DNA of 64,000 bases, taken from CF-46 sp963760735 (lineage in GTDB: Bacteria; Chloroflexota; Limnocylindria; Limnocylindrales; CSP1-4). The notes under the pieces were generated by a model, which saw nothing but the letters and a program-made list of their open reading frames with translations, did no database searches and had not been told where the DNA came from. Below, in pieces: positions 17,851-26,443 of the stretch (position 1 is its first letter; every line of letters starts with the position of its first letter). Position numbers and translations under genes: made by a program. The stretch spans positions 620,001-684,000 of the forward strand of contig CAVXEB010000004.1 of NCBI GenBank assembly GCA_963760735.1, given 5' to 3'.

Positions 17851-18302
17851 GGCAGGACCTCCGGGTCGACCAGCCGGAGGCGGACGACATGGCCATGTGG
17901 TGCGAACGCGGTTGCCTCCGTGGACCCGGTCACGAGCTCGATCTCGCGGCCGCCCGCCGCGGGAGGCTCGTGGATCGCGATCGTCGTCTCGGCGATCGCC
18001 CCGACCATCGCGTAGAGGGCCGTCCGGATCGCCTTCCGGTCCGGCTCCGCATCGCCGTTCCAACTGAGATCGACGACGAACGAACCGGCCGCGTCCGTGA
18101 CCGTGCCGGCGATCACGACCCGGCCCGTCGATGCGGCGGCCGCGACGATGTGCGGCAGCAGGTGGAGCTCCGGATCCTCGGCGACCCAGCCGGGTTCCAC
18201 CGCGCGCTCCCGGAGGGCGTCGAGCACCGGGACGATCTCGCGCGCGTCACCGATGCCGATCCCCGTCGGATCCCCGTCCCAGCGCGGGCGACGACTGGCC
18301 AT
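17847..18302 (-). CDS. Hypothetical protein, 151 aa, coupled to ndh
   Basis: This soluble protein has no signal peptide or membrane helix. It contains a clear alternation of helices and strands (VVIAGTVTDAAGSFVVDLSW, VRLRLVDPEVLP) and no cysteine. I do not recognise the family. Its stop overlaps the NADH dehydrogenase start (ATGA), so it is translated with that enzyme and may regulate or assemble it; that link is inferred from position only. The start at 18302 lacks a clear ribosome binding site, and the gene lies 33 bases after the pyruvate phosphate dikinase stop, so it may belong to that transcript. Confidence 0.55.
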   Translation of the reverse strand: MASRRPRWDGDPTGIGIGDAREIVPVLDALRERAVEPGWVAEDPELHLLPHIVAAAASTGRVVIAGTVTDAAGSFVVDLSWNGDAEPDRKAIRTALYAMVGAIAETTIAIHEPPAAGGREIELVTGSTEATAFAPHGHVVRLRLVDPEVLP

Positions 18303-18335
18303 GGACCGTGTCGGCTGACCCGGATCCGCCCGCGG

Positions 18336-21119
18336 CTACCGGTCCGGCTCGCCCGCGAGGACGGCCTGGGCGGCGGCGAGGCGGGCCACCGGGACGCGGA
18401 ACGGCGAGCAGGACACGTAGTCGAGGCCGATCCGCTCGCACTTGGCGATCGATTCGGGGTCGCCGCCGTGCTCGCCGCAGATCCCGAGCTCGATGTCCGG
18501 CTTCGTCGAGCGGCCCTTGTCGACGGCGGTCTTCATCAGTCCGGCGACCGCGTCGTCGAGCGTCTGGAACGGGTTGACCGGGAGGATCTTGTCCTCGACG
18601 TACTTCAGGAGGAAGCCGCCCTCGGCGTCGTCGCGGCTGTAGCCGAACGTCATCTGGGTCAGGTCGTTCGTCCCGAAGCTGAAGAAGTCCGCCTCGCGGG
18701 CGATCTCGTCGGCCGTGAGCGCGCCGCGCGGCACCTCGATCATCGTCCCGAACTTGTAGTCGACGTCGACGCCGCCGGCGGCCTCGCGGACGGCCGTCGC
18801 CTCCTTCTCGAGGAGCGCCCGCGTCGCCGCCAGCTCGTTCACGTGGCCGACGAGCGGGATCATGATCTTCGCGATCGGGTTGCCGCCGCCCTTCTTGACC
18901 GCGATCTCGGCGTTGAGGATCGCCCGGGTCTGGATCTTCACGAAGTCCGGGAACATCAGTCCCAACCGGCAGCCGCGCAGCCCGAGCATCGGGTTCTGCT
19001 CGTGGAGGCTCCGGATCGTCGCGAGGAGCTCCTTGTCCTCCTCCGAGGCGCCGCCGGCGTCCTCGGCCTTCGTGACCTTGACGAGCTGCTCCTCGAGGTT
19101 CGGGAGGAACTCGTGGAGCGGCGGGTCGATCAGGCGGATGACGACGGGCAGGCCATCCATCGCCCGGAAGATCCCCTCGAAGTCGCCCTGCTGGAGCACC
19201 TCGAGCTTGGCCATCTCGGCGTCGAACGTCGCGACGTCCTCGGCCTCGTCGGGGCTCAGCAGCTCGCCGGCGGCGGCCTTGGCCTTCGCCCGGGTCGCCC
19301 GGCTCGCGACGAGGATCGCGCCGCGGACGATCTCCAGGCGCTCGCCCTCGCGGAACATGTGCTCGGTCCGGCAGAGGCCGATGCCCTGCGCTCCGTACGA
19401 GCGGGCCTGGGCGGCCTCCTCCGGCTTGTCCGCGTTCGTCCAGACGCCCATCCGGCGGATCTCGTCGGCCCAGCCGAGGATCGTCTGCAGCTCCGGCTGG
19501 TCCTCGAACCGCGCCTCGATCGTCGGCAGGGCGCCGACATACAGTGCGCCGGTCGAGCCGTCGAGGCTGACCCAGTCGCCCTCCTTGAACGCGGTCCCGG
19601 TGACGGCGCAGGTCGCTCCCTTCGCGGCGTAGTCGACCATCAGGTCGGCCGACCCGGCAACGCAGGGCTTCCCGATCTGGCGGGCGACGACGGCCGCGTG
19701 CGACGTGGCGCCGCCGCGAGCGGTGATGATCCCCTCGCTCACGGCCATGCCGTGGAAGTCGTCCGGGGACGTCTCGATCCGGACGAGGATGACCTTCTCG
19801 CCCCGGTCGACCCATTCCACCGCGGTGTCGGCGTCGAACACGGCCCGTCCGACCGCCGCGCCGGGCGAGGCGTTGAGACCGTTCACGATCTTCCGGGCGC
19901 CCTTCAGGGCGGCGGGGTCGAACGTTGCCCGGAGGAGCTGCTCGACGTGGGCCGGCTCGATCCGCGCGACGGCCTCCCGCTTCGTGATCGTGCCCTCGCC
20001 GACCATGTCGACCGCGATCCGCACGGCCGCCGCCGCCGTCCGCTTGGCCGACCGTGTCTGGAGCATGAACAGGCGGCCCTTCTCGATCGTGAACTCGAGG
20101 TCCTGGACGTCGCGATAGTGGCCCTCGAGACGCTTCCCGATCCGCTTGAACTCGTCGTAGACGGCCGGCATGTCGCTCGCCATCTGGGCGATCTTGGGCG
20201 CGGTCCGGATGCCCGCGACGACGTCCTCGCCCTGGGCGTTCGTCAGGTACTCGCCGTAGAGGACGTCCTCGCCCGTGTTCGGGTCGCGGGTGAAGGCGAC
20301 GCCGGTGCCGGAGTCGTCACCCATGTTCCCGAAGACCATCGTGACGACGTTGACCGCCGTGCCGAGGTCGTCGGCGATCTTGTTGAACTTGCGGTAGTCC
20401 CGCGCCCGCTGCCCGAACCAGCTCGCGAAGACCGCCTTGATCGCGAGGTCCAGCTGGTCGTTCGGGTCGGTCGGGAAGTCGCGACCGGTGTCCTGCTTGA
20501 CGACCGCCTTGAACGCATCGACAAGGGCCTTCAGGTCCGCGACGTCGAGGTCCGTGTCCTGGGCGGCCACGCCGTGGGCGGCCTTGCGCTCCTCGAGGAG
20601 CTCGTCGAAGCGCTCGGCCTTCACGTCCATGACGATCCGGCCGAACATCTGGATGAACCGCCGATACGCGTCCCAGCCGAAGCGCTCGTTGCCGGTCAGC
20701 GCGACCAGCCCGTGCAGCGTGTCGTCGTTGAGGCCGAGGTTCAGGACCGTGTCCATCATCCCCGGCATCGAGAACTTCGCCCCGGAGCGGACGCTCACGA
20801 GGAGCGGGTTGGCCGGGTCGCCGAAGCCCTTGCCGGACCGCCGCTCGACCTCCCGCATCGCCTCCTGGACGTCGTCCCAGAGACCGTCCGGGAGCTGCTC
20901 GCCGGCGGCAAAGTAGTCGTTGCACGCCTCGGTCGTGATCGTGAACCCGGGCGGCGTGGGCAGCCCTGCGATCGTCATCTCGGCCAGGCCTGCGCCCTTG
21001 CCGCCGAGCAGGTCCTTCATCCCGCCGTTGCCCTCGGCGCCGCCTTCGCCCCACGCGTAGATGTAGCGCTTCCCGGCGCGGTGCGGGCGGTCGGTCGAAG
21101 GCGCGGCGGTCGTGGCCAT
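18336..21119 (-). CDS. ppdK: Pyruvate, phosphate dikinase
   Basis: This 927-residue enzyme interconverts pyruvate, ATP and phosphate with PEP, AMP and pyrophosphate. The N-terminal ATP-grasp domain starts KRYIYAWGEGGAEGNGGMKDLLGGKGAGL; the phospho-histidine domain has H474 in GGATSHAAVVARQIGKPCVAG; the C-terminal PEP-binding barrel carries GLCRTEHMF, LRGCRLGLMFP and FFSFGTNDLTQM, and ends near CGEHGGDPES. Length is slightly above the usual 870-900 residues. The ATG at 21119 has GAGGAG upstream, and a -10-like TACAAT lies about 70 bases upstream. It may serve gluconeogenesis or a pyrophosphate-linked glycolysis. Confidence 0.95.
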   Translation of the reverse strand: MATTAAPSTDRPHRAGKRYIYAWGEGGAEGNGGMKDLLGGKGAGLAEMTIAGLPTPPGFTITTEACNDYFAAGEQLPDGLWDDVQEAMREVERRSGKGFGDPANPLLVSVRSGAKFSMPGMMDTVLNLGLNDDTLHGLVALTGNERFGWDAYRRFIQMFGRIVMDVKAERFDELLEERKAAHGVAAQDTDLDVADLKALVDAFKAVVKQDTGRDFPTDPNDQLDLAIKAVFASWFGQRARDYRKFNKIADDLGTAVNVVTMVFGNMGDDSGTGVAFTRDPNTGEDVLYGEYLTNAQGEDVVAGIRTAPKIAQMASDMPAVYDEFKRIGKRLEGHYRDVQDLEFTIEKGRLFMLQTRSAKRTAAAAVRIAVDMVGEGTITKREAVARIEPAHVEQLLRATFDPAALKGARKIVNGLNASPGAAVGRAVFDADTAVEWVDRGEKVILVRIETSPDDFHGMAVSEGIITARGGATSHAAVVARQIGKPCVAGSADLMVDYAAKGATCAVTGTAFKEGDWVSLDGSTGALYVGALPTIEARFEDQPELQTILGWADEIRRMGVWTNADKPEEAAQARSYGAQGIGLCRTEHMFREGERLEIVRGAILVASRATRAKAKAAAGELLSPDEAEDVATFDAEMAKLEVLQQGDFEGIFRAMDGLPVVIRLIDPPLHEFLPNLEEQLVKVTKAEDAGGASEEDKELLATIRSLHEQNPMLGLRGCRLGLMFPDFVKIQTRAILNAEIAVKKGGGNPIAKIMIPLVGHVNELAATRALLEKEATAVREAAGGVDVDYKFGTMIEVPRGALTADEIAREADFFSFGTNDLTQMTFGYSRDDAEGGFLLKYVEDKILPVNPFQTLDDAVAGLMKTAVDKGRSTKPDIELGICGEHGGDPESIAKCERIGLDYVSCSPFRVPVARLAAAQAVLAGEPDR

Positions 21120-21189
21120 CGGACAAGGCTCCTCGGGGTCAAGAGCGCCGCGCGTGAGCGGCGCGGAGATCGCTTCGCTGCAGGTTGCA

Positions 21190-21195
21190 ATTGTA
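21190..21195 (-). promoter_or_regulatory. Putative -10 element for ppdK
   Basis: TACAAT on the minus strand, 70 bases before the ppdK ATG, is a near-consensus -10 hexamer in a GC-rich gap. No matching -35 was found. Confidence 0.35.
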
Positions 21196-21287
21196 CCCGT
21201 GAGCCTCGCGGGCCTCGGGTTGCGGATCGGTCGCGCCGGCGGTCGCCGACCGGCCGGCGACGGCGGTCGCCGGACCGGCCCGCCCGC

Positions 21288-21293
21288 TACCAT
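21288..21293 (+). promoter_or_regulatory. Putative -10 element for the reductase leader
   Basis: TACCAT is followed by seven bases and then the ATG at 21301, consistent with a leaderless message that begins at a short leader frame. Confidence 0.4.
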
Positions 21294-21300
21294 TCGGCCC

Positions 21301-21339
21301 ATGATCGAACGTCAGGTGCGGAGCCCCAGGGCACGATGA
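21301..21339 (+). CDS. Possible 12-codon leader peptide
   Basis: An ATG at 21301 opens MIERQVRSPRAR and stops at a TGA that overlaps the ATG of the reductase gene (ATGA). A TANNNT element seven bases upstream would put the transcript start at this ATG. The peptide is strongly basic, with four arginines in twelve residues. It could couple reductase translation to ribosome entry at the 5' end. It may instead be chance. Confidence 0.35.
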   Translation: MIERQVRSPRAR

Positions 21340-22148
21340 CCCACCATCATGAGGACACCCGAGTCATCGAGGCCGATTCGGAGGTCTACAACGCCACGCT
21401 CGTGAGGCGCGTCGACCAGACCGACGACCTCGCCTCGTTCTGGGTGAAGTTCGACGGCGACCCGACGCCCTTCGTCGCCGGCCAGTACATGACCACCGGC
21501 GTGATGACCGCGGGCAAGATCCTCCAGCGGCCTTACTCGGTGGCGTCGGCCCCGGCCGTCGCCGGCGACGAGGGCTACGAGCTGTACGTCAGGCTGGTCC
21601 CGGTCAACCGCTTCACGACGGCGCTCTGGCGCCTCCCGACCGGCCACCGGATGCGGATGATCGGGCCGAAGGGTCGGTTCATGCTCGAGCCCGACGACGA
21701 CAGGACCCACCTGTACGTCTCGACGGGGACCGGCATCGCCCCGTTCATCGCGATGATGCGCCAGACCCTGCTCGACCACGAGCCGCGGAAGACCGTCCTC
21801 GTCAACGGCTGCTCGTACGCGGACGAGCTCGGCTATCGCGACCTGCTCGAGAACTGGGGGCGGGACCGCACGTACCCCGTGACGTACGTCCCGACGGTGT
21901 CCCGCCCGAGCGACCCGCGCAACGCCGGCTGGTCGGGCCGGACCGGCCGCGCCGAGGGAATCATCTCGGCGGTCTGCAAGGACCTCAACCTGCGGCCGGA
22001 GAAGACCGTCGTCTACATCTGCGGCAACCCCGAGATGATCCTCAACGTGGAGTCGATCCTCATGGATCGCGGCTTCCCGGAGTTCCACGTCAAGAAGGAG
22101 CTCTACTGGCCGAAGGGCAAGACGGCGACGCTGCCCGCGGCCGGCTGA
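21336..22148 (+). CDS. fpr: Ferredoxin--NADP reductase
   Basis: This 270-residue flavoprotein has an FAD domain with RPYSVASAP (the RxYS flavin motif), followed by GPKGRFML, and a NADP domain with YVSTGTGIAPFIAMM and YICGNPEMILNVESIL. The C-terminus (FHVKKELYWPKG) resembles bacterial Fpr-type reductases. It moves electrons between ferredoxin or flavodoxin and NADP(H). The ATG at 21336 overlaps a 12-codon upstream frame by ATGA. Another reductase pair of the Nfn type follows 138 bases downstream, giving an electron-transfer gene cluster. Confidence 0.88.
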   Translation: MTHHHEDTRVIEADSEVYNATLVRRVDQTDDLASFWVKFDGDPTPFVAGQYMTTGVMTAGKILQRPYSVASAPAVAGDEGYELYVRLVPVNRFTTALWRLPTGHRMRMIGPKGRFMLEPDDDRTHLYVSTGTGIAPFIAMMRQTLLDHEPRKTVLVNGCSYADELGYRDLLENWGRDRTYPVTYVPTVSRPSDPRNAGWSGRTGRAEGIISAVCKDLNLRPEKTVVYICGNPEMILNVESILMDRGFPEFHVKKELYWPKGKTATLPAAG

Positions 22149-22286
22149 GCCCCGCCGCCCCGATTGGGCGGCTCATTCGACCGGGGGCCACAGACGTGAC
22201 CTTCGGCCCCCGATTTCGTGCGGGACGGGCCGCGAGCGCGGGCCGCCTCGTGGGTGAGCATCGGAGCACAAGCTGCAAGGTGTGCC

Positions 22287-23165
22287 GTGCATCCGATCGT
22301 TTCGAAGGACCAGCTCTCGCCCAACGTCACTCGCCTCGTCGTCGAGGCCCCCCGGATCGCTGAGATCCGCCGGCCGGGCCAGTTCGTCATCGTCCGTCGC
22401 GGTCCGGGCGGGGAACGCATCCCGCTGACGATCTGCGACGCCGATCCGGCGGCCGGCACGATCAGCCTCGTCATCCAGTCCATCGGCAAGAGCACCGCAG
22501 ACCTGGTGGAGCTCGAGCCCGGCGAGGCGATCGCCGACGTGGCGGGCCCGCTCGGCCGTCCGACCGACCTCATCGACGCGGGACGCGCCGTCTGCGTCGG
22601 CGGCGGGGTCGGGACCGCCGTGATCCTGCCGATCGCCCAGGAGCTGCGGCGACGAGGCGTCGCCGTCACCAGCATCGTCGGCGGTCGATCCCGCGAATGG
22701 GTCATCCTCGAGACCGAGCTCGCGGTGGCTGGAGCGGTCGTCCCGTGCACCGACGACGGCAGCTACGGCCGCCCGGGCTTCGTCACGGAGGCGCTCGCGG
22801 ACGCCCTCGAGGCCGGCGACGTGGCGGCGGTCTACGCGGTGGGTCCGGTCCCGATGATGCGGGCCGTCGCGGCAGTCACCGCGCCGCTCGGCGTGCCGAC
22901 GATCGTCTCGCTCAACCCGGTCATGGTCGACGGAACGGGGATGTGCGGCGGCTGCCGGGTGACCGTCGCCGGCGTCACCCGCTATGCCTGTGTCGATGGC
23001 CCAGAGTTCGACGCGGCGCTCGTGGACTTCACGGAGCTCGCCGACCGCCTGACCACCTATCGCGACTTCGAGCGGCAGGCCCTGGCCCGTCGCGAACCGT
23101 GTCACGTCGGCCTTCGGCAGCCGCCGGGGGCGGCAGCCGCGGCGCCGGCGGGGGCGGCCCGATGA
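22287..23165 (+). CDS. NfnA/SudB-type ferredoxin:NADP oxidoreductase subunit
   Basis: This 292-residue subunit has an FNR-like FAD domain (PLTICDADPAAGTI), a NAD(H) domain (AVCVGGGVGTAVILPIAQEL, AVYAVGPVPMMRAVA) and a C-terminal [2Fe-2S] region with GTGMCGGCRVTV and YACVDGPEFD. This is the arrangement of NfnA, SudB and dihydroorotate-dehydrogenase electron-transfer subunits. With the overlapping downstream NfnB/GltA-like gene it would form a two-subunit flavoenzyme that exchanges electrons among NADH, NADPH and ferredoxin, possibly by bifurcation. The GTG at 22287 is chosen for its AAGG upstream and the position of the first strand (VHPIVSKDQLS). It overlaps the next gene by ATGA. Confidence 0.82.
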   Translation: MHPIVSKDQLSPNVTRLVVEAPRIAEIRRPGQFVIVRRGPGGERIPLTICDADPAAGTISLVIQSIGKSTADLVELEPGEAIADVAGPLGRPTDLIDAGRAVCVGGGVGTAVILPIAQELRRRGVAVTSIVGGRSREWVILETELAVAGAVVPCTDDGSYGRPGFVTEALADALEAGDVAAVYAVGPVPMMRAVAAVTAPLGVPTIVSLNPVMVDGTGMCGGCRVTVAGVTRYACVDGPEFDAALVDFTELADRLTTYRDFERQALARREPCHVGLRQPPGAAAAAPAGAAR

Positions 23166-24676
23166 CCGAGCCGATCGAGTCCAAGGCCGCACCGCCCGCC
23201 GCGCCGGGCGAGCATCCGGTCCTCACGCCGAAGGAGCGGATGGCCATCGACCGGGTCGCGATGCCGGAGCAGGACGCGACCGTCCGGGCAACGAACTTCC
23301 GCGAGGTGAACCTGGGGCTCACCTACCAGCTGGCGATGCTCGAGGCCGAGCGCTGCCTTCAGTGCCCCAAGCCGTATTGCATCGAGGGCTGCCCGGTCCG
23401 GGTCAACATCCCCCGGTTCATCAAGCTCCTCCGCGAAGGCGACCTGCCGGCGGCCGCCGAGTCGCTCCTCGACGACAACGCCCTGCCCTGCGTCACGGGG
23501 CGGGTCTGCCCGCAGGAGAGCCAGTGCGAGGGGGTCTGCCTCCGGGGCAAGAAGGGCAAGTCGGTCGCGATCGGCAGCCTTGAGCGGTTCGTGGCCGACT
23601 GGGCCCAGACCAATTCCGGCGAGCTGCCGACCCACGTGGCGCCGACGAACGGCCGGCGGGTCGGGATCGTCGGGTCCGGTCCGGCCGGGTTGACGGCCGC
23701 CGGCGAGCTCGCGAAGGCCGGCTACCAGGTGACGATCTTCGAGGCGTTCCACGCCCCGGGCGGCGTGCTGATCTACGGGATCCCGGAGTTCCGCCTGCCG
23801 AAGGACATCGTCCAGGCCGAGGTCGACCGACTCGTTGCCGAGGGTGTCGCGATCGAGGCGAACGCGATCGTCGGCAAGACGTTCACGCTGGCCGAGCTGC
23901 GGGACCGCTTCGACGCGCTGTTCATCGCGGTCGGCGCCGGGCTGCCCGTCTTCATGGACATCCCGGGCGAAAACTTCAAGGGCGTCTACTCCGCCAACGA
24001 GTACCTGACGCGGGTCAACCTCATGGGCGCGTGGCACGAGTCGGACACGCCGGTCCTCCACGGCCAGCGGGTCGTGGTCGTCGGCGGCGGAAACGTCGCG
24101 ATGGACAGCGTCCGGACCGCCCGGCGCCTCGGCGCGGCCGAGGCCACGATCGTCTACCGCCGCGGCGCCGACGAGCTGCCGGCGCGGGCCGAGGAGGTCC
24201 ACCACGCCCACGACGAGGGCGTCGCGTTCGAGTTCCTCGCGGCCCCGGTCGAGGTCCTGGGGACGGACGACCGCTGGGTCCGGGCGATCCGGTGCGTGCG
24301 GATGGAGCTCGGCGAGCCGGATGCCAGCGGCCGTCGCCGGCCGACGCCGATCGGCGGCTCGGAGTTCGAGATCCCGTGCGACATCGTCGTCGTCGCGATC
24401 GGGACCCGCTCGAATCCGCTGCTGACCGCCACGTCACCGGAGCTGGCCGTCAACGAGTGGGGCTACATCACGACCGACGAGCATGGCATGACGAGCATGC
24501 CGGGCGTCTTCGCCGGCGGCGACATCGTCCGCGGCGCGGCGACCGTGATCCTGGCCATGGGCGACGGAAAGCGGGCAGCAGCGTCGATCGACGCCTGGCT
24601 GCGCGGGGTTCCGTGGCCGTCCCCGGACGGCGAGACGACGCCCCCGACGAAGGAGGCGGCTGCCGCCGCCGGCTGA
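23162..24676 (+). CDS. NADPH-dependent glutamate synthase small chain-like / NfnB subunit
   Basis: This 504-residue protein has an N-terminal ferredoxin-like segment with cysteines in ERCLQCPKPYCIEGCPV and CVTGRVCPQESQCEGVCL that bind [4Fe-4S] clusters. An FAD site follows (VGIVGSGPAGLTAAGELAKAGYQV), then a NADPH site (VVVVGGGNVAMDSVRTARRLGA) and a closing GVFAGGDIVRGAATV. These are the features of GltD/GltA-like and NfnB/SudA proteins. No glutamate synthase large subunit is adjacent; the overlapping partner is NfnA-like, so a transhydrogenase or bifurcating Nfn role is favoured over GOGAT. The C-terminal 20 residues are Thr/Pro/Ala-rich. Confidence 0.85.
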   Translation: MTEPIESKAAPPAAPGEHPVLTPKERMAIDRVAMPEQDATVRATNFREVNLGLTYQLAMLEAERCLQCPKPYCIEGCPVRVNIPRFIKLLREGDLPAAAESLLDDNALPCVTGRVCPQESQCEGVCLRGKKGKSVAIGSLERFVADWAQTNSGELPTHVAPTNGRRVGIVGSGPAGLTAAGELAKAGYQVTIFEAFHAPGGVLIYGIPEFRLPKDIVQAEVDRLVAEGVAIEANAIVGKTFTLAELRDRFDALFIAVGAGLPVFMDIPGENFKGVYSANEYLTRVNLMGAWHESDTPVLHGQRVVVVGGGNVAMDSVRTARRLGAAEATIVYRRGADELPARAEEVHHAHDEGVAFEFLAAPVEVLGTDDRWVRAIRCVRMELGEPDASGRRRPTPIGGSEFEIPCDIVVVAIGTRSNPLLTATSPELAVNEWGYITTDEHGMTSMPGVFAGGDIVRGAATVILAMGDGKRAAASIDAWLRGVPWPSPDGETTPPTKEAAAAAG

Positions 24677-24727
24677 CGGCGAACGCCTACCGTCGCGCCT
24701 CCACGAACGGTTGCGGCGCCGAACCGG

Positions 24728-25258
24728 CTATCCGAACAGCACCTGCTGGCCGAACCCCGGCGCCCCCTCGAGCTCGAGCATCCGCCGCTTCGTCTCGAGG
24801 CCGCCCGGCGCGGAGAACCCGGTGAGCTTGCCGTTCGCTCCGAGGACGCGATGGCACGGGACGAGGATCGGGAACGGGTTCCGGGCGAGCGCCGCGCCGA
24901 CGTCGCGGGCCGCGTCGGGTCGACCGATGGCCGCGGCGACCTCGCCGTAGGTCGCCGTCCGCCCCGGCAGGACCGCCCGCGTCGCCGCATAGACCTCGCG
25001 CCGGAACGGCTCGATCCTGCGCTCGTCGAGCTCGACGTCGCGAAGGTCCCGCATCGAGCCATCGAGGACGTCGACGATCCCTTCGATCGCGGCACGGACC
25101 GCGGACGGCACGGCGCCCAAGACGTCAGCCACGCGCGGGATGGCCGACGTCCGCGGGCTCGGCAGGCGGACGCTGGCGATCCCCGCCTCGGTCCACCGGA
25201 CCGCGCACGTCCCCAGCGGCGTGTCGAATGCAACGATTCCTTCGTCCAGCACGTTCAT
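24728..25258 (-). CDS. ogt: Methylated-DNA--protein-cysteine methyltransferase
   Basis: This 176-residue suicide repair protein removes alkyl groups from O6-alkylguanine. The acceptor cysteine is in LVPCHRVLG, preceded by the DNA-binding element GRTATYGEVAAAIGRP and the asparagine hinge region ARNPFPI. GLETKRRMLELEG is the usual C-terminus. The ATG at 25258 overlaps the stop of the upstream oxidase gene (TGATG); a GTG one codon earlier is equally possible. It is probably transcribed with the oxidase, which may be simple packing rather than shared function. Confidence 0.92.
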   Translation of the reverse strand: MNVLDEGIVAFDTPLGTCAVRWTEAGIASVRLPSPRTSAIPRVADVLGAVPSAVRAAIEGIVDVLDGSMRDLRDVELDERRIEPFRREVYAATRAVLPGRTATYGEVAAAIGRPDAARDVGAALARNPFPILVPCHRVLGANGKLTGFSAPGGLETKRRMLELEGAPGFGQQVLFG

Positions 25259-26427
25259 CACCGACCGGAACCCGTGGACGGACCGTCCGGTTGCATCTCG
25301 AAGCGGTCCGCCCGGAACCGATCGATGTCCCAGGGCGTGGCGCCGTCGACCGCGAGGTCCGCGAGGATCTCTCCGATCACGGGGGCGAACTTGAAGCCGT
25401 GGCCCGAGCAGGCCGAGGCGAACGCGACGCCGGGTGCCGCCGGGTGACGATCGATCACGAACTGCTCGTCCGGCGTGTTCGTGTAGAGGCAGACCTCGGC
25501 ATGGGCCAGCCCGCCGTTCGCCTGCGGCATCCGCCGCTCCATGAACGCCCGGATCCGGTCGACCTCCGCCCGGCCCACCTCGCGATCGACGACCTCGGGG
25601 TCGACGAACGTGCCCCAGTGGTGGATCGACACCTTCAGCCCGATCTCCGGGTCGTGGCGGATGCCGTAGTAGGCCGTGCCATCGTCAACGAGGACCCAGA
25701 TCGGCAGGCGGTCGGCCCCGACGCTCGCCGGAGCAACGGTCGGCGCAAACCAGCACGGACACTCACGCTCGATTCGCAGCGGCAGGCCGAGGTCCGGCAC
25801 GAGGGGCTCGATCCACGGCCCCGCCGCGAGGACCAGGTGCTCGCCGCCGACGACGGCGCCGTTCGCGTCCTCGACCTCGAACCCGCCGCCCGCAGCGGGC
25901 CGCCAGTCGACGACCCGAGTGTCGAACCGCAGCACCGCTCCGGCCCGCTCCGCGACCTCGAGATGGGCCGCGTTGGCGCGATCCGCGCGGAGCATGCCGG
26001 CCTTCGCCTCGAGGATCCCGGTCGCGTCGTCCGCCGGCCGGAAGATCGGCCAGCGTCGGTGGATCTCGGTGGCATCGAGGACCTCGAACGCGAGCCCGTG
26101 GCGGATCGCGCCCAGCCGCGAACCCTCGACCACCGGGTGGCCGGGCGGTCCCGCATAGAGCCCGCCGGTCGGCTCGAGGATCGTGGTCCCGACCTCGTCC
26201 CCGAGCGCCAGCCAGCGGTCCCACGACGCCTCCGCCAGGGGCACGAGCCCGGGATCCTCGTAGTGGGTGATCCGGATCATCCGCGACCAGCCGCCGGACG
26301 ATCCCAGGCCGTGGCCTCGGGCGAAGCGCTCCAGGCCAATGACACGAAGGCCTCGACGCGCGAGGGCCGCCGCCGCCGCGCTCCCGTGCGCACCGAGGCC
26401 GACGACAACCGCGTCGAAGGTCTCCAC
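25258..26427 (-). CDS. Monomeric sarcosine oxidase / N-methyltryptophan oxidase-like flavoenzyme
   Basis: This 389-residue FAD oxidase has an N-terminal dinucleotide motif (VVVGLGAHGSAAAAALARRG). Near residue 315-320 CLYTNTPDEQFVIDRHP carries the cysteine that binds FAD covalently in this family, and SGHGFKFAPVIGE closes the flavin site. It would demethylate a secondary or tertiary N-methyl amine, giving formaldehyde and hydrogen peroxide. Its stop overlaps the alkyltransferase start, and it lies 16 bases after glyS. Substrate (sarcosine, N-methyltryptophan or another) is not determined. Confidence 0.87.
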   Translation of the reverse strand: METFDAVVVGLGAHGSAAAAALARRGLRVIGLERFARGHGLGSSGGWSRMIRITHYEDPGLVPLAEASWDRWLALGDEVGTTILEPTGGLYAGPPGHPVVEGSRLGAIRHGLAFEVLDATEIHRRWPIFRPADDATGILEAKAGMLRADRANAAHLEVAERAGAVLRFDTRVVDWRPAAGGGFEVEDANGAVVGGEHLVLAAGPWIEPLVPDLGLPLRIERECPCWFAPTVAPASVGADRLPIWVLVDDGTAYYGIRHDPEIGLKVSIHHWGTFVDPEVVDREVGRAEVDRIRAFMERRMPQANGGLAHAEVCLYTNTPDEQFVIDRHPAAPGVAFASACSGHGFKFAPVIGEILADLAVDGATPWDIDRFRADRFEMQPDGPSTGSGR

Positions 26428-26443
26428 GGTCGGCGGCGGTGCC

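Noticed and set aside
17889..22148. A 1419-codon open frame on the plus strand
   Set aside because: Most of it is antisense to ppdK and ndh and has the Arg/Asp/Val-rich character of a shadow frame; only the last 270 codons (from 21336) are the real reductase.
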